From Zingiber officinale (taxonomy: Eukaryota > Streptophyta > Magnoliopsida > Zingiberales > Zingiberaceae), in assembly GCF_018446385.1 (NCBI RefSeq), contig NC_056003.1, positions 26,471,198 to 26,535,197 on the forward strand: a stretch of 64,000 nucleotides of DNA, read 5' to 3'. The notes under the pieces are model-generated. The model had not been told where the DNA came from. It saw only the letters and a program-made list of their open reading frames with translations, and did no database searches. Below, piece by piece: positions 44,901 to 55,575 of the stretch (its first letter is position 1; each line of letters starts with the position of its first letter). Position numbers and translations under genes: made by a program.

Positions 44901-47327
44901 ATATATTTATTTTTTAGTTTGTGCTCAAACAACACAATGTTAAATTTTAAATGGAACACAAAGATCCAAGTTAGGCATATAGTTGCATTTTTTTCATTTT
45001 CTTATTTGTCTCTTTTCTCCCCTCTCTAATTTGCTATCGGCACCATACGATTGGAAAAGTGACACTACTAAAATAATATTGTTTTAGTCATATAATGATT
45101 CTTTTGAACCTTTAACAAATCATATGAAAATGAAGTTTTTTTTTAAAACAAATGATGCTATTTGTTCATTAGTGTTAATAATAGATACAATGGTTGTAGA
45201 ATTTGCTTACATGATTAATTTAATTTTTTGTAAACATCATGGATTGACATTGTTTTTATAAATCATACAATCTGTTTTTTTTTTTTTTCAGAGACATGAA
45301 AAAACAACTTAAAGACACTACCGATTTAATTCGCAAGAGGAGGAAGGTTTCAGATGACCGCCAAAATGAGCAAGTATTGCATGAAACACTGCTATTAGGT
45401 TAGTTTCCCTTTTCTTTTCTTTTCTTGTTTTTCATTTTTACAATTTTGAGTTATATGATCCTTAGTTTGAATCAAACATATATGCAGTGCGATCTGGTAA
45501 GCTCCAAAAGCTTTGTTCTAGACCCTTTCTTTCTCAAGGCAACAATTCGAATCATATGGAAGCTTCATCAGAGTTTGCAAATGAATTACCTCATGTTGCC
45601 TCAGAGGATTTGCAAAAAGAGCCTAAGCAACAAAATAATGACAGGAATACAGAACGAGAACAACAGGACAAGCTGAATGCAGTACCTGAGAATTCTCAAT
45701 TCGATATGCATACTGATATCCAACCAAGAGAACAGGATGAGTTGCATCTAATACCAATACCTGAGATTGCTCGATTTGATTTGTATAGTGGAGCGAATAT
45801 AAATGAACCAATACAATCACCCTCCGCAGGAGTAGATATGACTCTCTTTAACACCACAATAGCAGATTCAACTCATGACTTTGATAAGACTTTTGATACA
45901 GAGATATTACCGACAGTTGAAAGTTTTACTAGGACCGAAGCAACTAGTTATGCAATTGGAGCTAGCCTATTCTCTCTGGAGGAAGAACCACTTCAAAATA
46001 GCATGCCCAGAATTCCAAATGTGTTGCTATCTGTGGAGGAAGTAAGTTCCTTAGTAGAAGAATATCAGTGACACTACTTTCCATGTTTTACTTTAGTTAA
46101 GATTATTTCATACTAATTATATACCTTGCCTTGAATCTTTGATTTTGCTTTGTTTAGGATTTTGATTTTCTTGATGCAAGTACCCAATCATCAGGTAAGA
46201 TAAGTATATATTTTGTTTTTTCCTTTGCATACTTGGTTACATAGAAGTTCATAAATCTTAAAATAGTTATCCTCGTGCAGGTTATAAAGATAATGAAGCT
46301 GGAACTTTATCGGCACGGACTAGGTAAGAGAGATGTGATTTATAATATATTTATTTTCTTCATTAAAACAAGTGGAAGAACAATGCTTATGTTATTAAAG
46401 TTTCTTCATGGTAGGGCTGTGGTGCAATTTCTTAAAAATCAATCACCACCTCAGAGTGGAGATAGAGAACATGGAGTTTTAAGTTTAAATGATATCTTAC
46501 AAGGACAAACAAGAAGACGATGCGCGCAAATGTTCTTTGAAAGTTTGGTAATGTTATATTCTGAGAACATTTGTTTTCCTTTTGATTAACATGATATGTG
46601 AACATTGTTAATTCTTCCATTAGAGAGTATTACAATTTAGCCATTTAGTGGTGAAGTTAATTACCAGGGTTAAAGGAGGCCATGATGATTAACTATTCCC
46701 ATAGTTAACATTTCCTTCTAGCTAAAACATTCTCTGTCAAGTATCACATAGGCAAAAACAATCTAGTCTCATCTCTAGATCGACTTAGGTTTTTATGAAG
46801 AACAAATTCCTTAAGAAGAGATCTTTGGATTAGTATCTCCCAAACATCACTTTTTCTTTCAAGCAATATGTGTTCTATATCTTAGTTTTTGATGTGGTTT
46901 CTACTTATTGTAGGTACGTGTTTTTCATTTTAAGTGTTTAGTCTTCATTTTATTAGAAATTCTTTAACTCAATTTATTAGGCGTAAGTATAAATTTCTTT
47001 TACCTTGAGTACATTTGATAGTTGCACATTGTTTCATTGGAATTTAAAACTAAGATCCATTTTCATGATTGAATAACATTGTTAATCCTTGTTGTTTCAT
47101 TTGAACTCTCGCTTTCTTTCGAGTACAAATAGAAAAGAAGTCCTTCATCTTGGTGCTTATTCGGAAATCTTTGTTGGTAGGTTTTAAAGACTTATGGGTT
47201 CTTAGATGTACAACAAGAAGAGGCATATGGCGATATTGTCATTTCTCCAAAACCTGCACTTTTTGCTACCAAGTTTTGTGGCGATATCTTCCACAGAGTA
47301 CTTGTCTGTATTGTATATAGAGGTTAA
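41995..47327 (+). CDS. RAD21/SCC1-like cohesin kleisin, copy 2, C-terminally extended
   Basis: Exons match copy 1 in number, length and phase: 41995-42115, 42809-43070, 43162-43208, 43296-43333, 43425-43489, 43561-43940, 44079-44196, 45292-45398, 45488-46041, 46158-46194, 46281-46323, 46415-46547, 47181-47327. The N-terminus MFYSHSLLAKKTPLGMVWIA and the C-terminal winged helix are intact. The normal stop after FATKF is changed (TGA to TGT). Together with a small insertion just beyond, reading continues for 16 residues (CGDIFHRVLVCIVYRG) to a TAA at 47325-47327, giving 683 aa. Changes in the N-terminal domain (for example PRAPIALRLSGH to PLAAIALRLSRH) sit in a conserved region, so function may be weakened. 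Introns hold a hAT-type MITE and a small repeat insertion. Whether it is expressed cannot be told. Confidence 0.8.
42489..42582. mobile_element. 94-bp insertion private to kleisin copy 2 (intron 1), SINE-like
   Basis: Copies 1 and 3 read straight from CTATGTTTTCT into TTTAATTTAC. Copy 2 has a 94-bp insert beginning with a second ATGCTTCACGTTCTATG and ending CTAAGGTAGCGGATCTACC before a T run. The last 20 nt recur at 6776-6795. The duplicated 17-mer and T tail suggest a retroposed element, but both 17-mers lie on its left, so the mechanism is not clear. Confidence 0.5.
44261..44467. mobile_element. hAT-type MITE in intron 7 of kleisin copy 2
   Basis: A 207-bp element with ends TAGGGGTGAGCA and TGCTCACCCCTA (perfect 12-bp inverted repeats; similarity continues inward as TTGGTTAATTCGG / TTAACCGAA). 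The 8-bp target duplication ATTTCAAG is at 44253-44260 and 44468-44475. Copies 1 and 3 have the empty site. A second member of the family is at about 49381-49593. Confidence 0.92.
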
Positions 47328-47369
47328 ACTCTATCCAACCTGAATCTTAACTATTGTTTGCAACATTCA

Positions 47370-47720
47370 GCACGAACAGCACCATGAGCACCACAAGGCC
47401 ATGACCTTCTTCTGGGGAAGAACTCGGAGATTTTGTTCGCCAGCTGGCCCGGCACACACTTGTTGCCGTCTTCCTCTGCTGGCCGGTATAGTCAGCAGTG
47501 ATGGGTCTCAGCCACACCATGCATCCTCCATGTCCTCCACGTCGGCACCGGCTACCTTCTCATGCTCGCCGTCATGTCCTTCAACAGCGGCATTCTCACT
47601 GGTGCTATTGCTGGCCACGACAATGGGTTCCTGCTCTTCACTCTCCCAGCGCTTTGGAAGGAAGAAATGGATTAATGCTGTCCGTGATGACGGCGGGAGT
47701 CCAACGATTTTAACTACCTC
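47370..47720 (+). pseudogene. Broken COPT/Ctr copper transporter gene, copy 2
   Basis: The same remnant as after copy 1. The start region is further changed (ATGAGCACCACAAGGCCATGACC, so the MKHHGAMTFF start is out of frame; MTFFWG opens at 47401). The TM2 piece is HRLPSHARRHV-shadowed in other frames but still recognisable as VLHVGTGYLLMLAVMSFN-like sequence near 47540-47590. The end GFLLFTLPALWKEEMD lies near 47630-47675. The pieces are in different frames, so it is a pseudogene. Confidence 0.75.
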
Positions 47721-47864
47721 CAGTTGATATGATGCCGCCTAATTCCAGTAATAAGGGCTTAATTAGTTTAATTCCACATTTTAATTATTTTGAAGTTTGG
47801 TGTGTGATGGTCCTCCTTTTCATCGAGATGAGCTCCTCCTCTTCCTTTGTCTATAGCATCTGGT

Positions 47865-48205
47865 GGTGCTAGCCCGATCTTTTGATCTATATTTAATTAT
47901 AGTTAAATCGTGGTCACAATTTAGTTGTAATTGGGTTATTATCTCCTTTTGATTTATTTTTTAATTTAGGTTATGATTTGGGTCGGAGCAAGAGGTTGGA
48001 GATTGCTTGGAGGCTAATTTCTCTCTGCATCCGACAGTCCTACTATCCGCCCACCACGGCGATCTCTAGACGACAATCCAGATGAAAAGATGAATCTAAA
48101 AAATCACAACTAATTATGATTGAGTCAAATTAGGATTACGATTCGGACATAATCGGATTGTAAATTATTTTTTTATCCACAAAAAAAGGTCTAAGGATCC
48201 TCTTT
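47865..48205. mobile_element. About 340-bp insertion private to unit 2, class unknown
   Basis: Unit 1 reads GTCTGGTCCTGAGCCGTCTCAGGATG. In unit 2 the block between CATCTGGTGG and CACCTCAGGATG is replaced by about 340 bp of different sequence ending GTCTAAGGATCCTCTTTCCA. It contains a GC-richer core (CATCCGACAGTCC...CGGCGATCTCTAG). It is probably a small transposable element; no clear target duplication or inverted repeats were found. Confidence 0.45.
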
Positions 48206-48289
48206 CCACCTCAGGATGATTAAATTGATCTGCGGTATAAAGACCATTACTATTAGTGGTGGGCTGGCGCTGCCGGCACAGTCCCCCCA

Positions 48290-48940
48290 GAGTCAACAGT
48301 CAAGTCATTGAATACTACCGAACGGGAAAGGAAATAAATAAATTAAGAGACAGAAGCCGCCTCAAATAGAGGATGGCATAATGTTTAGTTTGATGATTTT
48401 CATCTTTTTATAATTATTATTATTTTCTTAACAATTTGATTAAATGCATGCAGCTTCATCAAATAATTCAATTTTAAAAAAAATACAGCGCCTCCTATCA
48501 TCATCATTCGTATATAATTCTCCTTCTATTATTATTATTATTATTTAAAATTTTCATCTAAATCATAAATTAGTCATAATAATTAAGATTACTACAACAC
48601 ATATTTAATTTATTCAAAAATATTCATATTATTGAAATTATGAAATTATAACTAGTATGTCTTAAATATTTTTGAATAATTAAATTTACATTGGAACAGC
48701 CGTGAAGCAATTACGATTTCATATCTATTTTAATAGATCCAACTGCTATGAAGTAGTTGCAATTTCATATCTATTATAGTCTGACTGATTCAAATTTAGA
48801 TGGGAGATAAAATGATATTTATGGGTAGGATGACAAATATACACTATTCAATAGTAGGATGTTTTTTTGATAAAAATATAAAATAGAATATCACTTTGAT
48901 GATTTAAAAAGCACCTTTTTAATTTTTACTCATAAAAATA
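48290..48940. other. AT-rich sequence private to unit 2, no gene seen
   Basis: In units 1 and 3 the CAGTCCCTTCGACRGCCACTC segment runs directly into the TTCTATCTGTTT tail. Unit 2 has about 650 bp in between, AT-rich and non-coding, with paired similar segments around GCTGTGAAGCAATTACGATTTCATATC (near 48700 and 48745). Nothing further can be named. Confidence 0.45.
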
Positions 48941-49199
48941 CTCTTCTATCTGTTTTGGCGTAGCTGAGTTGGTACAACTAATATTTGTTGAATTTTTTTA
49001 TAGTCTTTTACACGGTATGGAACATGTTTAAATGAACAATATCAGCAGATAAATGAGAAAATACTTTTATTAATTGATTAGAGAACAATAGGTGCCGATT
49101 AAGAGAAAAGTTTAACATAATTATTAAATAAATTTCGAATTTAAACGGACAAGTTGGATTTATTTTATTTTATATTTAAACAAAGAAGTCCTAGCTACT

Positions 49200-49290
49200 T
49201 ATTACAATTACAGGAACACAGTTGGCTTAACTGAAGCGTCTTGGTCTTGGTGGCGAGCTCGACAATAAAGGGGGCAGGATCTCGTATATC
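49200..49290 (-). pseudogene. Fragment of an unrecognised gene exon, tail of unit 2
   Basis: The - strand reads a lysine/threonine-rich end (VELATKTKTLQ) matching the longer copy at 62880-63005. The upstream part is lost or changed, and the GT donor seen in unit 3 reads TTAAG here. It is likely a decayed copy of the same exon, carried along by the segmental duplication. Confidence 0.4.
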
Positions 49291-49380
49291 ACTTTTTTAT
49301 AGTTTAGGGGATTAAATCACTAATATTTGCAGATGGATCGTGACCGTGATCAGTCATAATTGGTGGTTCTGTCTCAAATA

Positions 49381-49593
49381 ATTGTGAGCATTCGATTAAT
49401 TTGATATTAATTTTGTATAATTTTTTTTATTATTATTTTAAATAAATTTAGTTAATTCGGTGTTAACTGAAATAACTAATTCGGTTAATTCAGTTTTAGT
49501 AAAATCTTGATTTGATTCGGTTAGCCAACACTAAATCAGTTTTCAGTTAATTCGGTTAATTTATGGACCGAATTAACCGAATGCTCACCCCTC
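49381..49593. mobile_element. hAT-type MITE at the broken 5' edge of kleisin copy 3
   Basis: Same family as 44261-44467, in opposite orientation: right end GAATGCTCACCCCT, left end GTGAGCATTCG, inner AATTAACCGAA / TTAATTCGGT. The flanks TCTCAAATA (49372-49380) and TCTCAATA (49594-49601) are a slightly altered 8-bp target duplication. Kleisin homology on its left is only about a dozen bases, so the truncation point lies almost at the element edge. Confidence 0.8.
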
Positions 49594-51190
49594 TCTCAAT
49601 AAGTGAATCTACATATTTTGGACGTCCATTGCGGAGTTTCCCGTTAACTTGAAGAAATGAATCCTGATCGTTATTTTATTCTTCTTCTTATATACAAAGG
49701 CGAAATTATATTTTTTATGTGTGTTTTAGTTGGATTTTTCAGAAGATGAATTTTTTATTTAGAATGTCGTCAAAAAAATGTCTATATGGATATGGATAAA
49801 TGACCCTGCTGTTATTTCCAGAGCAGGTTTAGGGTGTATGCTTCACGTTTTATGTTTTCTTTTAATTTACCAAATGCTTACATTGGTTCATAAATGTATA
49901 TTTGATGAAATATTCGTTGCTTTTACTTTCTTTTTTGCTGATTCTTTCTATTGTTTTTTTTTAAAACAAACTTTGTTGTAAATTTTGCATTAGGAAAAGA
50001 TTTTGTCATTTCCTTTTATAGGATGGCCTGATCTTATACTTCGGTTCTGTGATGTTTGTTTTTAACTTGTGTGTTTTGGTAGATGATATTATGTATCCTC
50101 GAGCTCCAATTGCTTTGAGACTGTCGGGATATCTTTTGGTTGGCCTTGTCAAAATATACTCGTGGAAGGTGAATTATCTTTTCCAATACTGTAACAGAAT
50201 GTTAACTAATACAAGGGTGGCCGATACTTCAATACACATCAATTTACCCACAAATAAAGATAAAGCGCCATTTGAGTCTATAACATTACCTGAGACCTAT
50301 AACCTTGATGCATTGGAGTTAGATGAATCAATCAATCTTATTGAGTATGTAATTTTTCACTTTAAATTTTATAGGAAATTCAAGTGGTTCTTATCTCTTC
50401 ATAATTATTTACTTTGTTCATATATTTTGATACAGTGGCCCAGACAATCACCAAAAAGATTATGAGCAAATAACTTTGGCAGGTCAGTAAGTTTTTTTGA
50501 TTAAAAAAAGTTATGTGAGAGATAGGAGTTTGCTAACAATAGATTTATTGTACTAAGCGAAGCTTCAGTAGAGCAAGATCAATATGTGGCTTTCTTCATT
50601 GATAAGGTCTCAAATATTTTATGTTCTACATGTATCAATATTTTTATAATTTCAATAATCTAAATATTTAAGCTTTTATATGGGTTCCATGATTTAGGAT
50701 ATCAATACAAATTCATCAATACAACTACAAACTAGACATGATGCAGAGCACATGGAAGAAGAGTAAGGCCTTATGTCAAGTTTCTTATTGAAACAATTTG
50801 GCGCTCATTTTCTAAGTGTTCACTTTGATGCAGTGTGTTGCCTCCATTTCATGATGATTTGGATGCTATTGTCAGCCGAGCTCTAAATTCTGCATCTTTT
50901 GAAGGTCCTGGTTCAAATATTCATGGCAATGGTTCTTTTCAAACTTTTGATGCCAACAACAATATTCAATATTTTCAAAAAATTGAGGTTATGCGTGACA
51001 ATAACTTAGAGCTTGAGAACCGATTAGAGTTGGACAATACTAGCAATGATGTTGAATTAAATGATCATTCTACATCAGTAACAAAGAGAAAGCATAGTTT
51101 TGATCCAATGCTTGAAGATATTTTGGTTTCTAGAGAGGAACCTTTGCCTTCAACATTTCATGTCACATCACCCATGACTACATTTGATTC

Positions 51191-52219
51191 TGTAGGACCG
51201 TTAGATTCGATAGAGGGGGGGGGGGTGAATATCGATTCGAAAAACAAGAGTTTAAACGCAGCGGAAAAGTAAAATAGACACAATGGTTTTACTTCGTTCG
51301 GAGCCTGTGACGACTCCTACTCGAAGGCCCGTGGTCCTTGACCACTTTCGTTGGGCAATCACTAGCAATTCGGAATAATGATTACAAAAGAACCGTACAG
51401 GGAATGCTAATGAAACTGAAAAACAAATAACGACAAAAAGGGAAAAGAATGGAGCGTAGTGTCGGAGCTTTGTTGGCGTCGCACTGAGCGTCGAGCAGCA
51501 AGACCAGCAGTAGAAGAGTTCTCAGCTTGATTGATTGATTCTGAAGCTCCTGTCTGGGGCTTCTTTTATATGCTGTTCCGGGCGCCTGGATCCCTTCCGG
51601 GTGCCTGGAATGTGACGTAACTACTCAAACCAAGATGCTCCACGTGGCGACGACTTGGCTGGATAGAATTCGCCTTCCGGGCGCCCGGACCTCCAGGCGC
51701 CCGGATCCCCTCCGGGCGCCCGGACCACCTTGTTCCAGAAAAACTCCTTTTTCCTGCAAAACAAAGTTAGTCCGAGGCAAATATACATCCTGTAAAACAA
51801 ATTGTTAGCACAGTTAAAGTTCAACAGATGGATAAAAAGAGTATGACTTAGATTCCGTCTTTCCGAGACCGGAATCTAGTCACGATCTCGACTTAGACAT
51901 CCGAAATGGATCTAAGCCGGATCGACGCCTAATGTCCCCTTCCCGGGAACGCATCCTCATAGTCACTCCCCTCCAGTGACTTACCTCACTTACCTGCCAG
52001 ACGTCCGGTCAGCCCGTCGACCCGTCTGGACTTCTTGCCAGCTAACCGGTCAGCCCGTCGACCTAGCTGGACTTCGTGCCAGACATCCGGTCAGCCCGTC
52101 GGCCTGTCTGGACTTCTCCTGCACACTCGATCAAAGTGTCAGACAACAACAAGACTAACTTAACCTATTTGTCATTCATCAAAACCTGGGTTAAATCGTT
52201 AGTGCTAACCGCACCAACA
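51191..52219 (-). repeat. LTR (left on the + strand, 3' LTR of the element)
   Basis: Direct repeat of 58021-59093. It holds GGGCGCCCGGA repeats (about 51565-51725) and CCGGTCAGCCCGTCGACC repeats (about 51995-52110). Compared with the other LTR it has extra GGCGCCCGG copies and fewer CCGGTCAGCC copies, showing that these internal arrays change quickly. Confidence 0.95.
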
Positions 52220-53409
52220 ATCTCCCCCTTTTTGATGGAATGACAACCTGGTTAAGTTAGTGAAAACATATGCAAGAAACAACATGCTTTTATGTGGTTT
52301 TAAAGTTAGTTTGTGTTTTCAAATTGGTTTAGCTAACTTAACCACCTAACCCTCCTCCCCCTTTGGCATTCATCAAAAATAAGCAAAGGTAAACAATCAT
52401 AGTGAAGAGTCACTGTAAAAGGTAATCAAATTTTGAAATATATCTAAGTTTGGTTCAAAAATTAAGCGATAAAAGTATAATTTTTAACACCAAGTTAACA
52501 AAATAGTCAAGTTGACTTGGGGGAGACAAGTTGAATTTTGAAAAGTATAAATTCAAAGTTAATCAAGTTTAACTTTTCAAGTGTGTAAAAAAAAAAATTT
52601 AAATCAGGTTTTCCAAATTTACTTTTAAAAAAATAAATTTTCAACTTCAAATTTTCAAAACCAAACTGAAAGTTGATTTTTCAAGCATATGTTACAAAAC
52701 TGAATAAGTTTAAATTTGCAATATTCAACTTTTAAAATCAGGTTTTTTTTAAAAAAATTAGGTGGGATTAAACTTAGTTAAATTTAACTTTTTGAAAACT
52801 GTTTTTTTTTAAAAATAACATAGATGTAAAAAAACATTTTTCAAACACACATCAATTTCTCCCCCTGAACTTGACATTTATCTTTAACCAGCTGTCTAAC
52901 CAATTAGGTACTAACTAACTATCAGAAGATAGTAGCTTTCACTTGGTTAGTCAGATTAAGTTAATTATAACCAGTCAGTGTTTGACTTGACTGATGAACT
53001 TTAATCTGATTAATATCTGAATTGTATTTAACGTCCAGACTTATGCTGATGCACTGAAATAAGCATCTTAAGTCTAGACAGTTGGCCTATGCATCTCACC
53101 CCTTTCTATGTTTGTCAAACACAAGCAAGGTAAACCTAAGGTGTTGGTGAGATGCTCAAAAACTAGTCCTATGGGTACATGCTTTCTAAGGATGTAAAAC
53201 TAGTCTAAGGCCAAAACTGTTTTTGAAAGTCTAAAAATGGAAAGTTTGAAAACATACAGTTTTAACTTATAAGTTGGTAAAATCATTTTTGAAAGTATTT
53301 TTGAAAGATCCTAGCCTATCAAGATAGAACATTTTCAATGTAAGTCTGAAATACCACTAGATAGATCCAAAATAATTTACAGGTAGTGTAACTACAGAAG
53401 TGAGTCATA

Positions 53410-54600
53410 ACTAGATCTACTGAGAAGATGAAGGGGGTGGTCCAGACCCTAAGGATCGGAGAAGCGCCATCAGCTCAGTGTGTCGGGTATCCCCGGCAGC
53501 TCGTAACTCGGCTACCTCTCGCCGAATGTCCCGATGAAAGTCAGAGTTCTCCTGCTGGAGACTCGCCATAGCTCTCTCTAGTCTGGTCATACGGTCAGCT
53601 AGAGAGCGATGAGCGTGACGTGGTGCTCGAGCTGGGGGCGGTGGTGGAGCCGGAGCGGCTTCCTCTGGAAATAGTGCGAGCATGAACTCGTCCACCTGTG
53701 CGTCTGGATCGGGCTGGTGCTGTGCCCCCCTCCGCCAAGACATAGTCCCGTCATCTCTATCTATCTGGATACCGGCTAGGGAGAAGTTTCGAGCTGCTAT
53801 AACATCGAACTCGGTCATATGGGCAATGTCTCCTCTAGTGACATCAATGTGCAACGAGGACATATAGGCTGTCAGAATGTGACCAAATGGCATATGGACT
53901 CGACTATCAGTCACGAATCCAGCTGAGTAGATAATGGTGGAGAAGATATGTAGGCTGATGTCAATGTCTAACCTATGAATTAGGGCATAAAGTAAGAACG
54001 AATGGAATGGGCGCATCACAGCGATGTCCCGAGTAGTCAGTGGTAAAATGCAAAGGACTACAACCCTATAAGAGCGTAGTCCTGGACCCGAAGTTCTACT
54101 GACCTAAACTGTGTCACAGTGGGATCTCTCTCTCCCCCGAAAAAATACGAATAAATCGTATCGAGAGTAATATGTGAGTAGGGATCTTCGAATGGTAGAT
54201 CCCTCGGAGGATAGCACAAAAAGGAGCAAGTAGATGGACGCAACTCTAAAAACTCTCGGATAGTCGTAGGGGAAAATACGATATCAGTGCCTGCTGCCCT
54301 AGTGGTATAGGTGAGATCGTCTACTTTCACCAGGTTATTGCAAAATTCGGCACACAGACTTATGTTTATTGGACTGGTACATTCGACAAGGTTCCTTAAG
54401 TTATAGTGGCCTATAACCTCTAAAGCGGAGGGACATGACCTTAAAAAGAACGATCTATCTATGCAGGTAGTCCTAATTGCCTTATAAATGGTTGACTCAA
54501 ACTTAATCCTAAGTTCGTCTGTGGGAAACCTAGGGTCTGTACTAGCATTGGAGGGTCCAGCACCAGTATTTGTTCGTTTCCTACTGTATATAAATAAAAG
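53410..54600 (-). other. Plant transposon-protein domain region inside the LTR element
   Basis: This fossil part of the element sits where pol would be expected. Recognisable pieces are VFSPTTIREFLELRPSTCSF and MRPFHSFLLYALIHRLDIDI, followed by a proline-rich stretch (APAPPPPPARAP) and a coiled-coil-like MTRLERAMASLQQENSDFHR segment. This matches the 'putative plant transposon protein' domain (PF20167-like, from memory) found in many plant retroelements, function unknown. A TATA-like TATAAATAAG lies upstream on the same strand at 54831-54840, so this part may have its own promoter. Confidence 0.65.
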
Positions 54601-54830
54601 AATATTCTAAGAAAAGATTGAGAAGACAAATTCTAATAAAATTTTCAGAGAGGGGAAGAATTTTTACCGAGGAGCCATCGAAAAATATAGATTTGACGAC
54701 CTCGGTTGAATCGCAACAGCGTCTTCACCGCAAGAAAATTTAGATTTAGAGTACTTTCGCACTGAGGTTCGGAGTGAACCTTGGCAAAAGTGAGAATTAG
54801 TGGTGCAAAGATTGGGGGCGCCTGCTGCCC

Positions 54831-54840
54831 CTTATTTATA
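54831..54840 (-). promoter_or_regulatory. TATA-like box before the transposon-protein region
   Basis: TATAAATAAG on the - strand, about 165 bp before the first ATG of that region and just downstream of GGGCGCCCGG repeats. Assigned by motif only. Confidence 0.4.
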
Positions 54841-54945
54841 GGGGACTCCGGGCGCCCGGGGTTGCTAGGGCGGGGCGCCCGGATCCCCATTCGGGCGCCC
54901 CGGAGGGGAATACCAGGGGCGCCCGCCCCTGGTTTTTTTTTTTTT

Positions 54946-55575
54946 TGGAAATTAGGTTTGAAGTTAAGTTTTAAGTTTAAAATAATTTTTTAAGTTTAGA
55001 ATTTTGAAATTAATTTTTTAAGTTTAAAATTAGAATTTTGAAATTAGTTTAAAATTTTGAAAATAATTTTTAAGTTTAAAATTAGAATTTTGAAATTAAT
55101 TTTTTAAGTTTAAAATTTTGAAAATAATTTTTAAGTTTAAAATTAAAATTTTGAAATTAATTTTTAAGTTTAAAATTAACATTTTGAAATTAATTTTTAA
55201 GTTAAAATTAAAATTTTGAAATTAATTTTTAAGTTTAAAATTTTGAAAATAATTTTTAAGTTTAAAATTAAAATTTTGAAATTAATTTTTAAGTTTAAAA
55301 TTAAAATTTTGAAATTAATTTTTAAGTTAAAATTAAAATTTTGAAATTAATTTTTAAGTTAAAAATTTTGAAAATAATTTTTAAGTTTAAAATTAGAATT
55401 TTGAAATTAATTTTTAAGTTTAAAATTAGAATTTTGAAATTAATTTTTAAGTTTAAAATTTTGAAAATAATTTTTAAGTTTAAAATTCTGAAAATAATTT
55501 TTAAGTTTAAAATTCTGAAAATAATTTTTAAGTTTAAAATTAAAATTTTGAAATTAATTTTTAAGTTTAAAATTT
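54946..55575. repeat. Minisatellite TTTTTAAGTTTAAAATT.., about 630 bp
   Basis: About 18-20 head-to-tail units of 22-37 bp built from TTTGAAATTAATTTTTAAG and TTTAAAATTAGAA alternate in two length classes. They lie within the LTR element between its gag and transposon-protein regions. The lysine/phenylalanine-rich open frame at 55341-55640 on the + strand is only a translation of the repeat. Confidence 0.9.

Larger units (their letters stand above)
41789..49290 (+). repeat. Segmental tandem duplication, unit 2
   Basis: Second copy of the kleisin-COPT segment. It starts at the ATTCTTTGATTAGATAGATC border and runs past the tail (GAAGTCCTAGCTACTTATT, about 49187) that it shares with unit 3. It differs from unit 1 by private insertions at 42489-42582, 44261-44467 and about 47865-48205, by about 650 bp of extra AT-rich sequence near 48290-48940, and by lacking the MITE and SINE of unit 1. 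Confidence 0.88.
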
